Assembly: GCA_052386455.1 (NCBI GenBank)
Contig: JBQTKD010000082.1
Span: 100,307-164,306, forward strand
Length of the DNA: 64,000 nt
From: JBQTKD01 sp052386455
GTDB taxonomy: Bacteria; Actinomycetota; Actinomycetes; Sporichthyales; Sporichthyaceae
Reading direction: 5' to 3'
Position 1 is the first letter of the stretch. Every line of letters starts with the position of its first letter. The notes under the pieces are model-generated. The model saw only the letters and a list, made by a program, of their open reading frames with translations. It searched no databases and was not told the DNA's origin. Both the position numbers and the translations under genes were made by a program. Below are positions 25,327 through 36,009 of the stretch, in pieces.

Positions 25327-25706
25327 CGCAGTGCGGCCCAGGTGCCGAGACCGGCGGCGCCGGCGGTGACGGCAAGAAGGCCCCAGCGCTCGCGGGGCGG
25401 CAGGTCCTTCCAGTGCACCAGCGTGGCGCTCATGTCGACGGCGTCGGCCACCGCACCCATTCCGACGGCGAGGCGCCGGGTCCTGCCGCCCGCGGCGAGC
25501 GCGAGCACGCCGAGCGCGATGTCCCGTCCGCCGAGGGCCCGGGCGAACACCTGCACGCCGGGGGTGGCCGCCGGGCCGGCGCCGATCCACGGCTTGGCGG
25601 GAAGCTCCGGCTTGGCGATCGCGGCAACACCGAGGACGACTCGGCCGAGCGCGATTCCGGTGGCGACGGTACGGGGGTGGGCCACGAGGCCCAGGACATT
25701 GGTCAC
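25323..25706 (-). CDS. small membrane protein of unknown function
   Basis: This 127-aa protein has about four hydrophobic stretches (TVATGIALGRVVLGVAAIA, ALGGRDIALGVLALAAG, AVGMGAVADAVDMSATL, WGLLAVTAGAAGLGTWAAL). The layout recalls DUF4267-type membrane proteins, but I cannot assign it firmly. GTG 25706 starts the frame. Its stop overlaps the J-like gene as ATGA, so it is the first gene of the chaperone operon. Confidence 0.6.
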   Translation of the reverse strand: MTNVLGLVAHPRTVATGIALGRVVLGVAAIAKPELPAKPWIGAGPAATPGVQVFARALGGRDIALGVLALAAGGRTRRLAVGMGAVADAVDMSATLVHWKDLPPRERWGLLAVTAGAAGLGTWAALR

Positions 25707-25787
25707 GGCGCCAAGAATGCCCCACGACCATCTCGGGACGTCCGACCGGGAGTAGGCAATAGTCCTCGGCCGGTCGGACGTTGCGGG

Positions 25788-26606
25788 TCAGTGGCGGGAC
25801 GCGAGGGCCGCAAGGCCGGCGGTGCGCATCGCCGCAACGACGTCGGCACGCGGGATCGGCGAACCGGTCATGAGCTCGACCTGCAGGACGGCCTGGTGCA
25901 CGAGCAGTTCCAGCCCGGACACGACCCGTCCCCCGGCGGCCTCCCACTTGGCGGCCAGCACGGTCGGCCACGGGTGGTAGGCGACGTCGAACAGGACGCC
26001 CGGGTGCACCGGGGCACCGATGGCGTCGGTACTACCGCCGGGCGTGGTCGCCAGGACGAGGGGCGCTTCGAGCCCGGCGGGGATGTCCTCCCACAGGCGC
26101 AGGCGCAGGTCGACGCCGAGGGCGTCGGCCAGCGACGGAAGGGCGGCGGCGCGGTCCAGGGATCGGACGAAGGTCTCGACGGGGCCGTCGCAGATCTGGG
26201 CCAGGGCGGCCAGTGCCGATGCGGCGGTGGCGCCACCGCCGATGACGGTGGCCGTCTCGACTCGGTGGACCCCCGCTTCGGCGAGGGCGTTCACGAGGCC
26301 GGGCACGTCGGTGTTGTCGCCGTAGGTGGTGCCGTTGGCAAACACGAGAGTGTTGGCGCCACCCACGATTCGCGCCGTCTCGCTGAGGTGGTCGCAGAGC
26401 GGAATCGCGGCGCGCTTGAGCGGCATCGTGAGCGACAGTCCCGCCCAGTCACGGCCGAGGCCGGCGACGAAGCCGGCAAGTTCGTTCTCTTCGACGCGGT
26501 GCCGCCCGTACTCCCATTCCAGGCCGAGTTCGCGGTACGCCGCCGCGTGCAGGTGGGGCGAGAGCGAGTGCTCGATGGGCGATCCCAGGACCGCAGCTCT
26601 TCTCAT
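25788..26606 (-). CDS. aroE: shikimate dehydrogenase
   Basis: AroE (272 aa) reduces 3-dehydroshikimate to shikimate with NADPH. The N-terminal substrate domain has VLGSPIEHSLSPHLHAAAY, LSLTMPLKRAAI with the catalytic Lys, and GANTLVFANGTTYGDNTDVPG with the catalytic Asp. The Rossmann motif is VIGGGATAASALAAL. ATG 26606 overlaps the mltG stop as ATGA. It lies apart from the aroQBKC cluster, coupled instead to cell-wall synthesis, as in other actinomycetes. Confidence 0.95.
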   Translation of the reverse strand: MRRAAVLGSPIEHSLSPHLHAAAYRELGLEWEYGRHRVEENELAGFVAGLGRDWAGLSLTMPLKRAAIPLCDHLSETARIVGGANTLVFANGTTYGDNTDVPGLVNALAEAGVHRVETATVIGGGATAASALAALAQICDGPVETFVRSLDRAAALPSLADALGVDLRLRLWEDIPAGLEAPLVLATTPGGSTDAIGAPVHPGVLFDVAYHPWPTVLAAKWEAAGGRVVSGLELLVHQAVLQVELMTGSPIPRADVVAAMRTAGLAALASRH

Positions 26607-27718
26607 CGGCCGGGGTTGTCGCGGAGCCACTGGCGGAAGACTTCGACGTTTGCGTTGTGCTCCGCCAGCGTGGCGCCGTAGCGGGTCTCGCCGGTGTCCG
26701 GGTTCACGGAGACGAAGTAGAGCCAGTTGCCCTCGGCGGGGTTGAGCGCGGCGGCGATGGCGGCCTCGCCCGGCGAGCAGATCGGGCCCGCGGGCAGGCC
26801 GGCGTTCCGGTAGGTGTTGTACGGGGAGTCGACGTCGCGTTCGGCTGCGGTGGTGGTGATCTTCTTCGCGCCGCCGACGGCGAAGTGCACGGTGGAGTCG
26901 AACTGCAGGCGCATGCCCTGCTCGAGCCGGTTGTAGATGACGCGGGCGACCTTGGGCATGTCCACGGCGAGCTTGGCCTCGGCCTCGATCAGGCTTGCGA
27001 CCGTCAGCACCTGAAACGGCGTCAGATTCCGGGGCGCGGTCTTGGTGCCGAGGCCGGTGGCCTGCTGTGCGCGCTTGAACCGGGTCGTGAACTGGGTCAG
27101 GACCTCGGCGGCGGTGTCGTCGTCGCGGATCTCGTAGGTGGCCGGAAAAAGGAAGCCTTCAGCCCGGTGCTCGGGCGGGTTCTTGTCGAAGTCCGGGAGG
27201 CCGTACTCGGCCGGCTTGGCGAGTACGTCCCTGTACTGCTGGAGCGGGATCTTGGTCTCGGCGGCGAGCTTGGCGAGGGTCTCCGCGACGGTGTACCCCT
27301 CGGGGATCGCCACCCGGGACAGCACACGGAACTTGGGGTCGAGCAGTCTCGCGATGGCGTCCCGTGCGGGCAGCTTCTCGGCGAGGCGGTACTGGCCGGG
27401 CCCGATCTGGTTGGACTTCGGGTTGTTGCCCGCGGCCGAAACGAACGCGCCCTTGCTCTTCACAACGCCTGCGTCCTGGAGCTGCTGGCCCATCCCCCGG
27501 AGGCTCGTGCCGGGGGCGATCTCGACGACACGTTCCGCACCGGGCGGGCCGGCGTAGTCCCCCTTGGCCTCGGTCAGCTTGTCGAAGACTCGTCCGAAGC
27601 CGAGCGTCGAACCGACGGCGAACACGAGCAGGAGCACGACCGCGAGCACGAGGGCGACGGCACTGCGCCGGCGACGCTTGGTGCGCGGTGGGGGGGCGTC
27701 CGAGCGAGTTGCAGCCAC
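26603..27718 (-). CDS. mltG: endolytic murein transglycosylase MltG
   Basis: MltG (371 aa) cleaves nascent glycan strands at the membrane. A cytoplasmic N-terminus with an RRRR stop-transfer signal precedes one membrane helix (about 19-41). The YceG catalytic domain has LTVASLIEAEAK, holding the catalytic Glu, then ARVIYNRLEQGMRLQFDSTV, and SPYNTYRNAGLPAGPICSPG. The length fits actinobacterial homologues. It lies between ruvX and aroE with a 4-bp overlap to aroE. Confidence 0.95.
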   Translation of the reverse strand: MAATRSDAPPPRTKRRRRSAVALVLAVVLLLVFAVGSTLGFGRVFDKLTEAKGDYAGPPGAERVVEIAPGTSLRGMGQQLQDAGVVKSKGAFVSAAGNNPKSNQIGPGQYRLAEKLPARDAIARLLDPKFRVLSRVAIPEGYTVAETLAKLAAETKIPLQQYRDVLAKPAEYGLPDFDKNPPEHRAEGFLFPATYEIRDDDTAAEVLTQFTTRFKRAQQATGLGTKTAPRNLTPFQVLTVASLIEAEAKLAVDMPKVARVIYNRLEQGMRLQFDSTVHFAVGGAKKITTTAAERDVDSPYNTYRNAGLPAGPICSPGEAAIAAALNPAEGNWLYFVSVNPDTGETRYGATLAEHNANVEVFRQWLRDNPGR

Positions 27719-27813
27719 TCGACGACCCTAGTCGCCGTTCCTTGGCGGCTCGGGCGCCTCGGTTCGGCGTGTCAGCCGTCACGACCGTCCGAGGAGGGCG
27801 AATCGGCCGCCGG

Positions 27814-27848
27814 CGTGGTCGTGGAGGATGACATCCCCCACGACCACG
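27814..27848. repeat. 35-bp palindrome with GGATGACATCC core
   Basis: Arms CGTGGTCGTGG and CCACGACCACG flank the core GGATG-A-CATCC, with a single mismatched pair between arm and core. It sits 5 bp after the ruvX stop and upstream of mltG. The core is the same as the second palindrome of the 57-bp repeats at 3031, 3115 and 52078. Confidence 0.65.
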
Positions 27849-27852
27849 CGCG

Positions 27853-28308
27853 CTAGGCCGGAGCGACGGGTTCGCCGGGCGGGTTGCCGGTCGCGCGTTC
27901 GGTGTCGAGGGCGGCCTGGAGGAAGACGACGGCGGCTGCCTGGTCGACGACGCTGCGGCCCTTCTTCGCCGACACCCCGGAGGCGCGGAGGTTGCCGGCC
28001 GCGGAGACCGTCGAAAGGCGTTCGTCGACGAGGCGCACCTCGACGGGGGCGAGCCTCGCGGCGAGGCCCGCGGCCCATTCGCGGACGCCCGTCGCCGCGG
28101 GGCCCTCCTTGCCGGACAGCGATCTGGGCAGACCTACGAATACCGCAACGGCCTCGTGCTCCTCGACCAGCGCCGAGAGCCGGTCCAGATCCCCCTTGCC
28201 GCGCGGCACGGTTTCGACCGGCACGGCGAGCATTCCTGTCCGGTCGCTGGCCGCGACGCCGATGCGGACGCTGCCCAGATCGACGCCGAGGCGCACCCCC
28301 GTCGTCAC
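27853..28308 (-). CDS. ruvX: Holliday junction resolvase-like YqgF/RuvX
   Basis: This 151-aa RNase H-fold nuclease of the YqgF family acts on rRNA precursors or branched DNA, depending on species. Acidic residues lie in LGVDLGSVRIGVAAS, VFVGLPRSLSGKEG, VRLVDERLSTVSA and RSVVDQAAAVVFLQ. GTG 28308 gives the family length; further upstream frame is repeat DNA. It follows alaS across a 225-bp spacer full of palindromic repeats and precedes mltG, the conserved actinobacterial order. Confidence 0.93.
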   Translation of the reverse strand: MTTGVRLGVDLGSVRIGVAASDRTGMLAVPVETVPRGKGDLDRLSALVEEHEAVAVFVGLPRSLSGKEGPAATGVREWAAGLAARLAPVEVRLVDERLSTVSAAGNLRASGVSAKKGRSVVDQAAAVVFLQAALDTERATGNPPGEPVAPA

Positions 28309-28325
28309 CGGGCGCCCCCGGGACC

Positions 28326-28512
28326 TCGCACGGAGCGCTGTACAGCGCTGCCGGCTATTGTGCGCCCGAAATGTCCCGGTTCCGGTCGCACGCAGCGCTG
28401 TACAGCGCAACGAGCGAACCGGGACCGAGGCGCTTCCCTTCGCTGCCGGCGATTGTGCGCCCGAAATGTCCCGGTTTCGGTCGCACGCACCGCTGTACAG
28501 CGCTGCCGGCGA
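28326..28512. repeat. three copies of a 32-bp palindromic repeat
   Basis: Copies at 28326-28357, 28386-28417 and 28481-28512. The consensus is TCGCACG-NN-GCGCTGTACAGCGC-NN-CGNGCGA, a nearly perfect palindrome. The first two are 60 bp apart and the third 95 bp further. The 28-bp spacer ending in CGAAATGTCCCGGT is itself duplicated. The cluster fills the alaS-ruvX gap. Three more copies lie at 50487-50638. Confidence 0.85.
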
Positions 28513-28533
28513 TACGCCTCGAGCATGAGGGGG

Positions 28534-31203
<2,670 letters not shown>

Positions 31204-31214
31204 GGAGCCAGTCC

Positions 31215-31469
31215 TTACTTGCGTTTCGCCGGCTCGGTGTCCGGCACGTCGTTGAGACCAAGCGCCTCGTACAGCTCGTCCTCGCGCTCCCACATGGCGT
31301 CGCGCATGCCCTGGCCGAATTCGCGGACGGCGTCGCCGAGGATTGCGATGCTGCCCGCCAGACGCTCGGTCGCGCCGGCCGGAGTGAACGCGTGCGCGGC
31401 CTCGGTGATCTTGCGCGTGGCCATCACACCGACCGCGACGCCGAGGCCGGTCCAAAAGAGCCTCTTCAT
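31215..31469 (-). CDS. DUF6167-family small membrane-associated protein
   Basis: This 84-aa protein has one N-terminal hydrophobic helix (MKRLFWTGLGVAVGVMATRKI) and an amphipathic rest, with LGDAVREFGQGMRDAMWERE. It matches the small DUF6167-type proteins found between DUF948 genes and alaS in actinomycetes. Function unknown. The start overlaps the upstream DUF948 stop by 4 bp and the stop is 11 bp before alaS. Confidence 0.8.
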   Translation of the reverse strand: MKRLFWTGLGVAVGVMATRKITEAAHAFTPAGATERLAGSIAILGDAVREFGQGMRDAMWEREDELYEALGLNDVPDTEPAKRK

Positions 31470-31939
31470 CGCCGGGCCTTCGAGGCCTTCTTCGCGGCCT
31501 TGCGGGCGGCGACGCTCGCCTTGCGGCGCGCGGCCTTGCCCTTGCGGGACTCGGCGCGCATCTGGTCCTTGACGCGCTTCTGCATCTCGCGCTGCTTCTT
31601 GCCGCCCATCGCGCGCCGGACGCCGTAGGAGAAGGAGGCGACCTTCACCATCGGGCCGCCGAGGGACACTGCGGCGATCTGGCTGAGCACGCTCACGTTG
31701 CGGCTGATCGTGGAGATGTTCCCGGTGATGTCCTCGACCTTGTCCAGGGCCAGGTTCGTGGTGGCGACCGACGTGGTGACCTCGTTGAGGACCGGGATCG
31801 TGTTGTCGCCGACCTCGCCGACCACCCGGGTGAGCTCTTTGAGCGATCTGCCCAGGTGAACGAGCACGTAGCCCAGGAACAGGACCAGCACGGCCCAGGC
31901 CACGGCCACGATCAGACCAGCGACCTCGCCTGGGGACAC
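31466..31939 (-). CDS. DUF948-family membrane protein
   Basis: This 157-aa protein has an N-terminal helix (VAGLIVAVAWAVLVLFLGYVLV), a heptad-like middle region (LKELTRVVGEVGDNTIPVLNEVTTSV...) typical of DUF948, and a very basic Lys/Arg/Ala tail that may bind nucleic acid or the membrane. GTG 31939 is chosen for AAGGGG 8 nt upstream; an earlier in-frame start exists. Part of the conserved rarA - DUF948 - DUF6167 - alaS block. Function unknown. Confidence 0.85.
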   Translation of the reverse strand: MSPGEVAGLIVAVAWAVLVLFLGYVLVHLGRSLKELTRVVGEVGDNTIPVLNEVTTSVATTNLALDKVEDITGNISTISRNVSVLSQIAAVSLGGPMVKVASFSYGVRRAMGGKKQREMQKRVKDQMRAESRKGKAARRKASVAARKAAKKASKARR

Positions 31940-32024
31940 CGCGCACACCCCTTCAGAGCCTCTTTCGGACCCAAGCACCCTATCTAGCCGCCGCGACCCT
32001 GGCCGCTGCCGGTAGAACAGAGCG

Positions 32025-32777
32025 GTGGACGAGCGACGGGCGCTGAGCTTCGGGGCGGTGGCCGAGCTCTACGACCTGCGGCGCCCGGGCTACCCGGACG
32101 ATCTGTTCGACACCGTCCTGGGTCTGACGCAGGGCCGCCGAGTGCTCGACGTCGGCGCCGGGACCGGCCGCGCGAGCCTGGCGCTGTCCCAGCGTGGGGC
32201 CGCCGTGACAGCGGTCGAACCGGACCTGCAGATGGCCGCCGTGCTGGCGCGGCGGGCACCCGCGGTCGCGATTCAACTCTCGACGTTCGAGGAGTGCTTC
32301 GTCCCGCCCGGCTCGTTCGACCTGGTCGTCGCCGCGCAGTCCTGGCACTGGGTGGACCACGAACGTGGCGTCCGAGTAGCCGCCAACGCGCTGACCCCCG
32401 GCGGGTACCTGGTGCTGTGGTGGAACCGTCCCAACGTGCTCGTCGGCCCACTGTGGGACGCCATCGAGTCCGTCTACCGGTACCTGGCCCCGGATCTGAA
32501 GCCCGTCGTGCTCGGCCACCCCGCGGCGCTCGACCCGGACGACCTCCCGCCCGCCGATGGGTTCGGGGAGTGGACCTACCGGCACTGGCAGTGGCGCCAG
32601 GAGTACGGGGCGCAGGAGTACGCCGAACTGCTCGACACCCACTCCGACCACGCCCTGCTGCCGCCCGTCCAGCGCGAACTGCTCGTCGACGCGGTGGCCC
32701 GGGTGATCGACGACGTCGGCGGCGGCACGCTCACCTACCCGTACCGCACGTTCCTCGGCTTCGCCCAGCGGCTATAG
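32025..32777 (+). CDS. class I SAM-dependent methyltransferase
   Basis: This 250-aa Rossmann-fold methyltransferase has SAM motif I RVLDVGAGTGRASLAL (about residues 39-54), motif II AVEPDLQM and motif IV FDLVVAAQSWHWVD. The last resembles the ubiquinone/menaquinone or trans-aconitate group (QSWHW). Substrate unknown. It is a plus-strand gene inserted between rarA and DUF948, which are usually neighbours, so it may be a lineage-specific addition. GTG start. Confidence 0.82.
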   Translation: MDERRALSFGAVAELYDLRRPGYPDDLFDTVLGLTQGRRVLDVGAGTGRASLALSQRGAAVTAVEPDLQMAAVLARRAPAVAIQLSTFEECFVPPGSFDLVVAAQSWHWVDHERGVRVAANALTPGGYLVLWWNRPNVLVGPLWDAIESVYRYLAPDLKPVVLGHPAALDPDDLPPADGFGEWTYRHWQWRQEYGAQEYAELLDTHSDHALLPPVQRELLVDAVARVIDDVGGGTLTYPYRTFLGFAQRL

Positions 32778-32808
32778 CCGGGGCGTCCGAAGAAGGGTGG
32801 TACCGGCG

Positions 32809-34164
32809 TCACGCTCGTTCGGACGCCTCGGAGGGTGGGCTGCCCCGGACGACGCGGCGCAGGCGGGCCAGGCGCTCGGCCAGGTCGCGTTCGGCGCCGT
32901 TGCCCGACGGCCTGTAGTAGTCCCGGCCGACGACCTCGTCCGGCGGGTACTGCTGCTCGACGACGCCGTGCGGGAACGAGTGCGCGTACTTGTATCCGTC
33001 GCCGTGCCCGTGCTGCTTCGCGCCCGGGTAGTGGGAGTCCCGCAGATGTGCCGGGACGGCCCCGATCCGACCGGCGGCCAGGTCCGCGCTCGCGGCGCCG
33101 ATCGCCTCGACGACCGCGTTGGACTTCGGCGCGAGGGCGAGGGCGATCGTGGCGTGGGCCAGGGTGAGGCGCCCCTCGGGCATCCCGATCAGTGCGACGG
33201 CCTGCGCGGCCGCCGAGGCGATCAGGAGCGCGTTCGGGTCCGCCAGGCCGATGTCCTCGCTGGCCAGGATGATCAGCCGCCGCGCGATGAACCGGGGGTC
33301 CTCGCCGGCGTCCATCATGCGGGCCAGATAGTGCAGGGAGGCGTCGACGTCGGACCCGCGGACCGACTTGATGAACGCCGAGATCACGTCGTAGTGCTGG
33401 TCGCCGTCCCGGTCGTATCGGGCGGCGGCCTTCTGCACGGCCCGCTCCACCAGCGCCAGGTCGATCTCGGTGCGCCCCAGATCCAGCGCCGCACCGGCCG
33501 AGGCCTCCAGCGCCGTCAGGGCGCGGCGGGCGTCTCCCCCGGCGACGCGCACCAAGTGGTCGCGGGCGTCGTCGTCGATCGTGGCGGCCTTCGCCAGGCC
33601 GCGTTCGTCCACCAGCGCCCGGTCGATCAGGTCGGCGATGTGACGCTCCGTCAGGGGCTGCAGCGTCAGTAGGAGCGAACGCGACAGCAGCGGGGAGATC
33701 ACCGAGAACGACGGGTTCTCGGTCGTTGCGGCCACCAGCGTGACGATCCGGTCCTCCACGGCGTGCAGGAGCGAGTCCTGCTGGGCCTTGGAGAAGCGGT
33801 GCACCTCGTCGAGGAACAGCACGGTCTGCCGGCCGCTGAGGTCGTTCTTCGCCATGGCGAGAACCTCGCGGACCTCCTTGACCCCGGCGCTGACCGCCGA
33901 CAGCTCGACGAATCGCCGCCCGGTGGCCGTCGCGATGATGCGGGCCAGTGTGGTCTTGCCCGTCCCCGGCGGCCCCCACAGCAGCACCGACACCGGCGCC
34001 GCGGCGCTGCTGGCGGGATCGGCCTCCACCAGGCGGCGCAGCGGCGAGCCCGGCTCGAGCAGGTGCTCCTGCCCCACCACCTCGTCCAGCGTGCGCGGCC
34101 GCATCCGCGCCGCCAGCGGGGCCACCCGCCCCGCAGAGGCGTCGAACAGCGACTCGGACTCCAC
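32809..34164 (-). CDS. rarA: replication-associated recombination protein A, AAA+ ATPase
   Basis: RarA/MgsA (about 451 aa) acts at stalled replication forks. After a short N-terminal segment comes MRPRTLDEVVGQEHLLEPG, then Walker A LLWGPPGTGKTTLA, Walker B LFLDEVHRFSKAQQD and sensor 1 ATTENPSF. The C-terminal tetramerisation region has KSVRGSDVDASLHYLARM and the conserved YKYAHSFPHGVVEQQYPP. GTG 34164 is chosen because AGGG lies 8 nt upstream; a GTG three codons earlier is possible. It is convergent with the methyltransferase gene. Confidence 0.95.
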   Translation of the reverse strand: MESESLFDASAGRVAPLAARMRPRTLDEVVGQEHLLEPGSPLRRLVEADPASSAAAPVSVLLWGPPGTGKTTLARIIATATGRRFVELSAVSAGVKEVREVLAMAKNDLSGRQTVLFLDEVHRFSKAQQDSLLHAVEDRIVTLVAATTENPSFSVISPLLSRSLLLTLQPLTERHIADLIDRALVDERGLAKAATIDDDARDHLVRVAGGDARRALTALEASAGAALDLGRTEIDLALVERAVQKAAARYDRDGDQHYDVISAFIKSVRGSDVDASLHYLARMMDAGEDPRFIARRLIILASEDIGLADPNALLIASAAAQAVALIGMPEGRLTLAHATIALALAPKSNAVVEAIGAASADLAAGRIGAVPAHLRDSHYPGAKQHGHGDGYKYAHSFPHGVVEQQYPPDEVVGRDYYRPSGNGAERDLAERLARLRRVVRGSPPSEASERA

Positions 34165-34227
34165 ACTTGGCACCCTAATCCGCACGTGGTGCTCAACCGG
34201 GTGGGAGCCGGGACCGACAATCCCTTT

Positions 34228-35271
34228 GTGACCAAGCTCCGCGCCGCCGCCCTCCTCGCTGGGCTCGCCCTGGTTGTCAGTCCGTTCGCGGCCGGCACTG
34301 CCAACTCGGCGGCATCGGTCTCCAAGTCCCACCCGTTCTCCGACCCGGTGTGGTGGCCGCTGCGGACGCCGTCGGTGGTGGACTGCACGAAGAGCAACCC
34401 GGGGTGCAGCAAGCACCACCACTACTACGGGATCGACGTCCTCTCGAAGGACCGCGACGACACCCGCAACTACATCGAGGACGCGGGCGTCTACGCGATG
34501 GGCGCGGGCATCGTCCACATGGGGGACGCCAAGGGCCGGGCGTGCGGAAAGACGTATTCCTCGACGACCTTCGGCAAGTGGGTGTGGATCGACCACGGCG
34601 GCGGCGTGATCTCCCGGTACGCACACCTGATGGACATCGCGGTCAAGGAGGGACAGTACGTCTCGCCCGACACCCGCCTCGGCACGGTCGGCAACACCGG
34701 CATCAAGACGCCGACCAGCTGCCACATCCGCTACGTCAACTTCTCGCTGAAGTTCCCCGGCATCTACGGGCCCGCAGCGGGCCGGGAGTTCTCGCGCAGC
34801 ACCGTGGGCGCCGCCGACGGCAAGCTGCTCGCCTGCGATCTCAAGGGCAACACCCAGGTCTGGCCGGACGCGCTGAGGCTGCCCGGAAGCCCAACGCGCA
34901 TCGAGGCGCTGCCGAAGAAGACCGTGCTGCCCAAGACTGGCAGCTCCTGCCGGTCGGGCTCCCCGAAGACCGCATCGCGCCCCTCCGACGTGAAGCTCTC
35001 GACCGCCGGTTCCGGCGCGCTGAAGGCGACCTGGCCCAAGGCCCCCCGCGGCGTGGACAAGGTCCGCCTCGAACTCGGCGAGTACCACCCGACCACCGGC
35101 GAATGGGACAGGGAGAAGCGCGAGCGCTGGAAGGACCTCTCGCCCACCACGTCCTCGTACACCTTCAAGGACCTGACCCACCGCAAGAAGTGGCGGGTCC
35201 GGGTCTGGTTCCACACCCCGAAGCAGGGCTGGAGCGCCCCGAGCTATTGGGTGCAGCGAACGACGATCTGA
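34228..35271 (+). CDS. secreted M23/LytM-like protein with altered metal ligands and FnIII-like tail
   Basis: This 347-aa protein has a signal peptide (LRAAALLAGLALVVSPFAAG). The LytM-like region (about 40-195) shows HHHYYGIDV, VYAMGAGIVHMG, WVWIDHGGGVISRYAHLM and GQYVSPDTRLGTVGNTG. The usual HxH near the end is instead CHIRYVNF, and the HxGxD site reads YYGID with His displaced. The C-terminal domain (about 250-345) resembles fibronectin III. It may be a non-catalytic cell-wall activator or a divergent enzyme. GTG 34228 is the likely start. Confidence 0.75.
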   Translation: MTKLRAAALLAGLALVVSPFAAGTANSAASVSKSHPFSDPVWWPLRTPSVVDCTKSNPGCSKHHHYYGIDVLSKDRDDTRNYIEDAGVYAMGAGIVHMGDAKGRACGKTYSSTTFGKWVWIDHGGGVISRYAHLMDIAVKEGQYVSPDTRLGTVGNTGIKTPTSCHIRYVNFSLKFPGIYGPAAGREFSRSTVGAADGKLLACDLKGNTQVWPDALRLPGSPTRIEALPKKTVLPKTGSSCRSGSPKTASRPSDVKLSTAGSGALKATWPKAPRGVDKVRLELGEYHPTTGEWDREKRERWKDLSPTTSSYTFKDLTHRKKWRVRVWFHTPKQGWSAPSYWVQRTTI

Positions 35272-35279
35272 ATGCGTCT

Positions 35280-35295
35280 CACCGGTGATACGGTG
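35280..35295. promoter_or_regulatory. inverted repeat before the Phd/VapC pair
   Basis: CACCG - 6 nt - CGGTG ends 5 bp before the antitoxin ATG, over a possible -10 (GATACGG). It fits an autoregulatory operator; this is inferred from position. Confidence 0.45.
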
Positions 35296-35300
35296 CTGCC

Positions 35301-35537
35301 ATGAGCGAAGCAACCATTCGGGAACTGCGCAACAACGGCGCCGCCGTCATCGACCGCGTGCTGTCCGGCGAGACCATCACGATCACTCGCGACGGCGAGC
35401 CCGTGGCGGAACTGCGCCCGCTCGGCCGCCGCCCGCTCTCGCGCGAAGCGCTGCAAGAGCGTGCACGCAAACTCCCGCCGATGGACCCGCAGCGCCTACG
35501 CGAGGACATCGACGCGATCATCGACCCCTCCCTGTGA
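35301..35537 (+). CDS. Phd/YefM-family antitoxin
   Basis: This 78-aa antitoxin starts SEATIRELRNNGAAVIDRVLSG and contains ETITITRDGEPVAELRPL, the standard Phd/YefM DNA-binding fold. The C-terminal stretch from about residue 50 is charged and would wrap the toxin. The stop overlaps the VapC start as GTGA. Phd-type antitoxins paired with PIN toxins are common. It sits between a plus-strand peptidase gene and aspS. Confidence 0.9.
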   Translation: MSEATIRELRNNGAAVIDRVLSGETITITRDGEPVAELRPLGRRPLSREALQERARKLPPMDPQRLREDIDAIIDPSL

Positions 35538-35968
35538 CGAACGTGTCCAGCTCGAACGGTGCACGGAGCGGACTCATCGACACGAATGCGGTGATCCTCA
35601 TGGCCCGTCTCGACACGGACGAGCTGCCAGAGCGGCCCCTGATCAGTGCAGTCACGCTCGCGGAACTCTCGGTGGGGCCTCTCATCGCCGACGACCCAAG
35701 GGAGCAGGCCGTACGCCAGGTCCGCCTCCAGGACGCCGAGGCTTCCTACGATCCGATTCCGTTCGACAACGACTGCGCTCGCGCCTATGGCGCCGTCGTG
35801 ACCTCGCTGCGCAGGGCCGGACGCAAGTCCTCCGCACGGGCACTCGACGCCTTGATCGCGGCGACGGCAATTGCCAACGGCCTGCCTGTCTACACCTGCA
35901 ACCCAGCGGACTTCACGGGGATCGACGGCCTGGACGTGCGGCCGCTCACCCACCCCGACAACCTCTGA
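35534..35968 (+). CDS. vapC: VapC-family PIN-domain ribonuclease toxin
   Basis: This 144-aa PIN-domain protein has the acidic metal site: Asp in LIDTNAVILMARL, Glu in VTLAELSVGPL and Asp in ARALDALIAATA, with the closing YTCNPADFTGI. VapC toxins cleave tRNA or rRNA. GTG 35534 overlaps the antitoxin stop by 4 bp. Its own TGA lies inside a 15-bp palindrome shared with other gene ends. It converges on aspS. Confidence 0.9.
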   Translation: MTNVSSSNGARSGLIDTNAVILMARLDTDELPERPLISAVTLAELSVGPLIADDPREQAVRQVRLQDAEASYDPIPFDNDCARAYGAVVTSLRRAGRKSSARALDALIAATAIANGLPVYTCNPADFTGIDGLDVRPLTHPDNL

Positions 35969-35979
35969 CGGATCGTCAG
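35965..35979. repeat. CTGACG-N3-CGTCAG palindrome over the vapC stop
   Basis: CTGACG-GAT-CGTCAG is a perfect 6-bp inverted repeat with a 3-nt loop that contains the vapC TGA and lies 30 bp from the convergent aspS stop. The same motif occurs at 59913 and, with one mismatch, at 16286 and 19647. Confidence 0.55.
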
Positions 35980-36009
35980 GCCGGCGGCGGAGCGGTGCCG
36001 AGTGCTCCC

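Noticed and set aside
34228..35271. Assignment as an active M23 endopeptidase.
   Set aside because: The HxH ligand pair is missing (CHIRYVN), so catalytic activity is not supported; described as M23-like.
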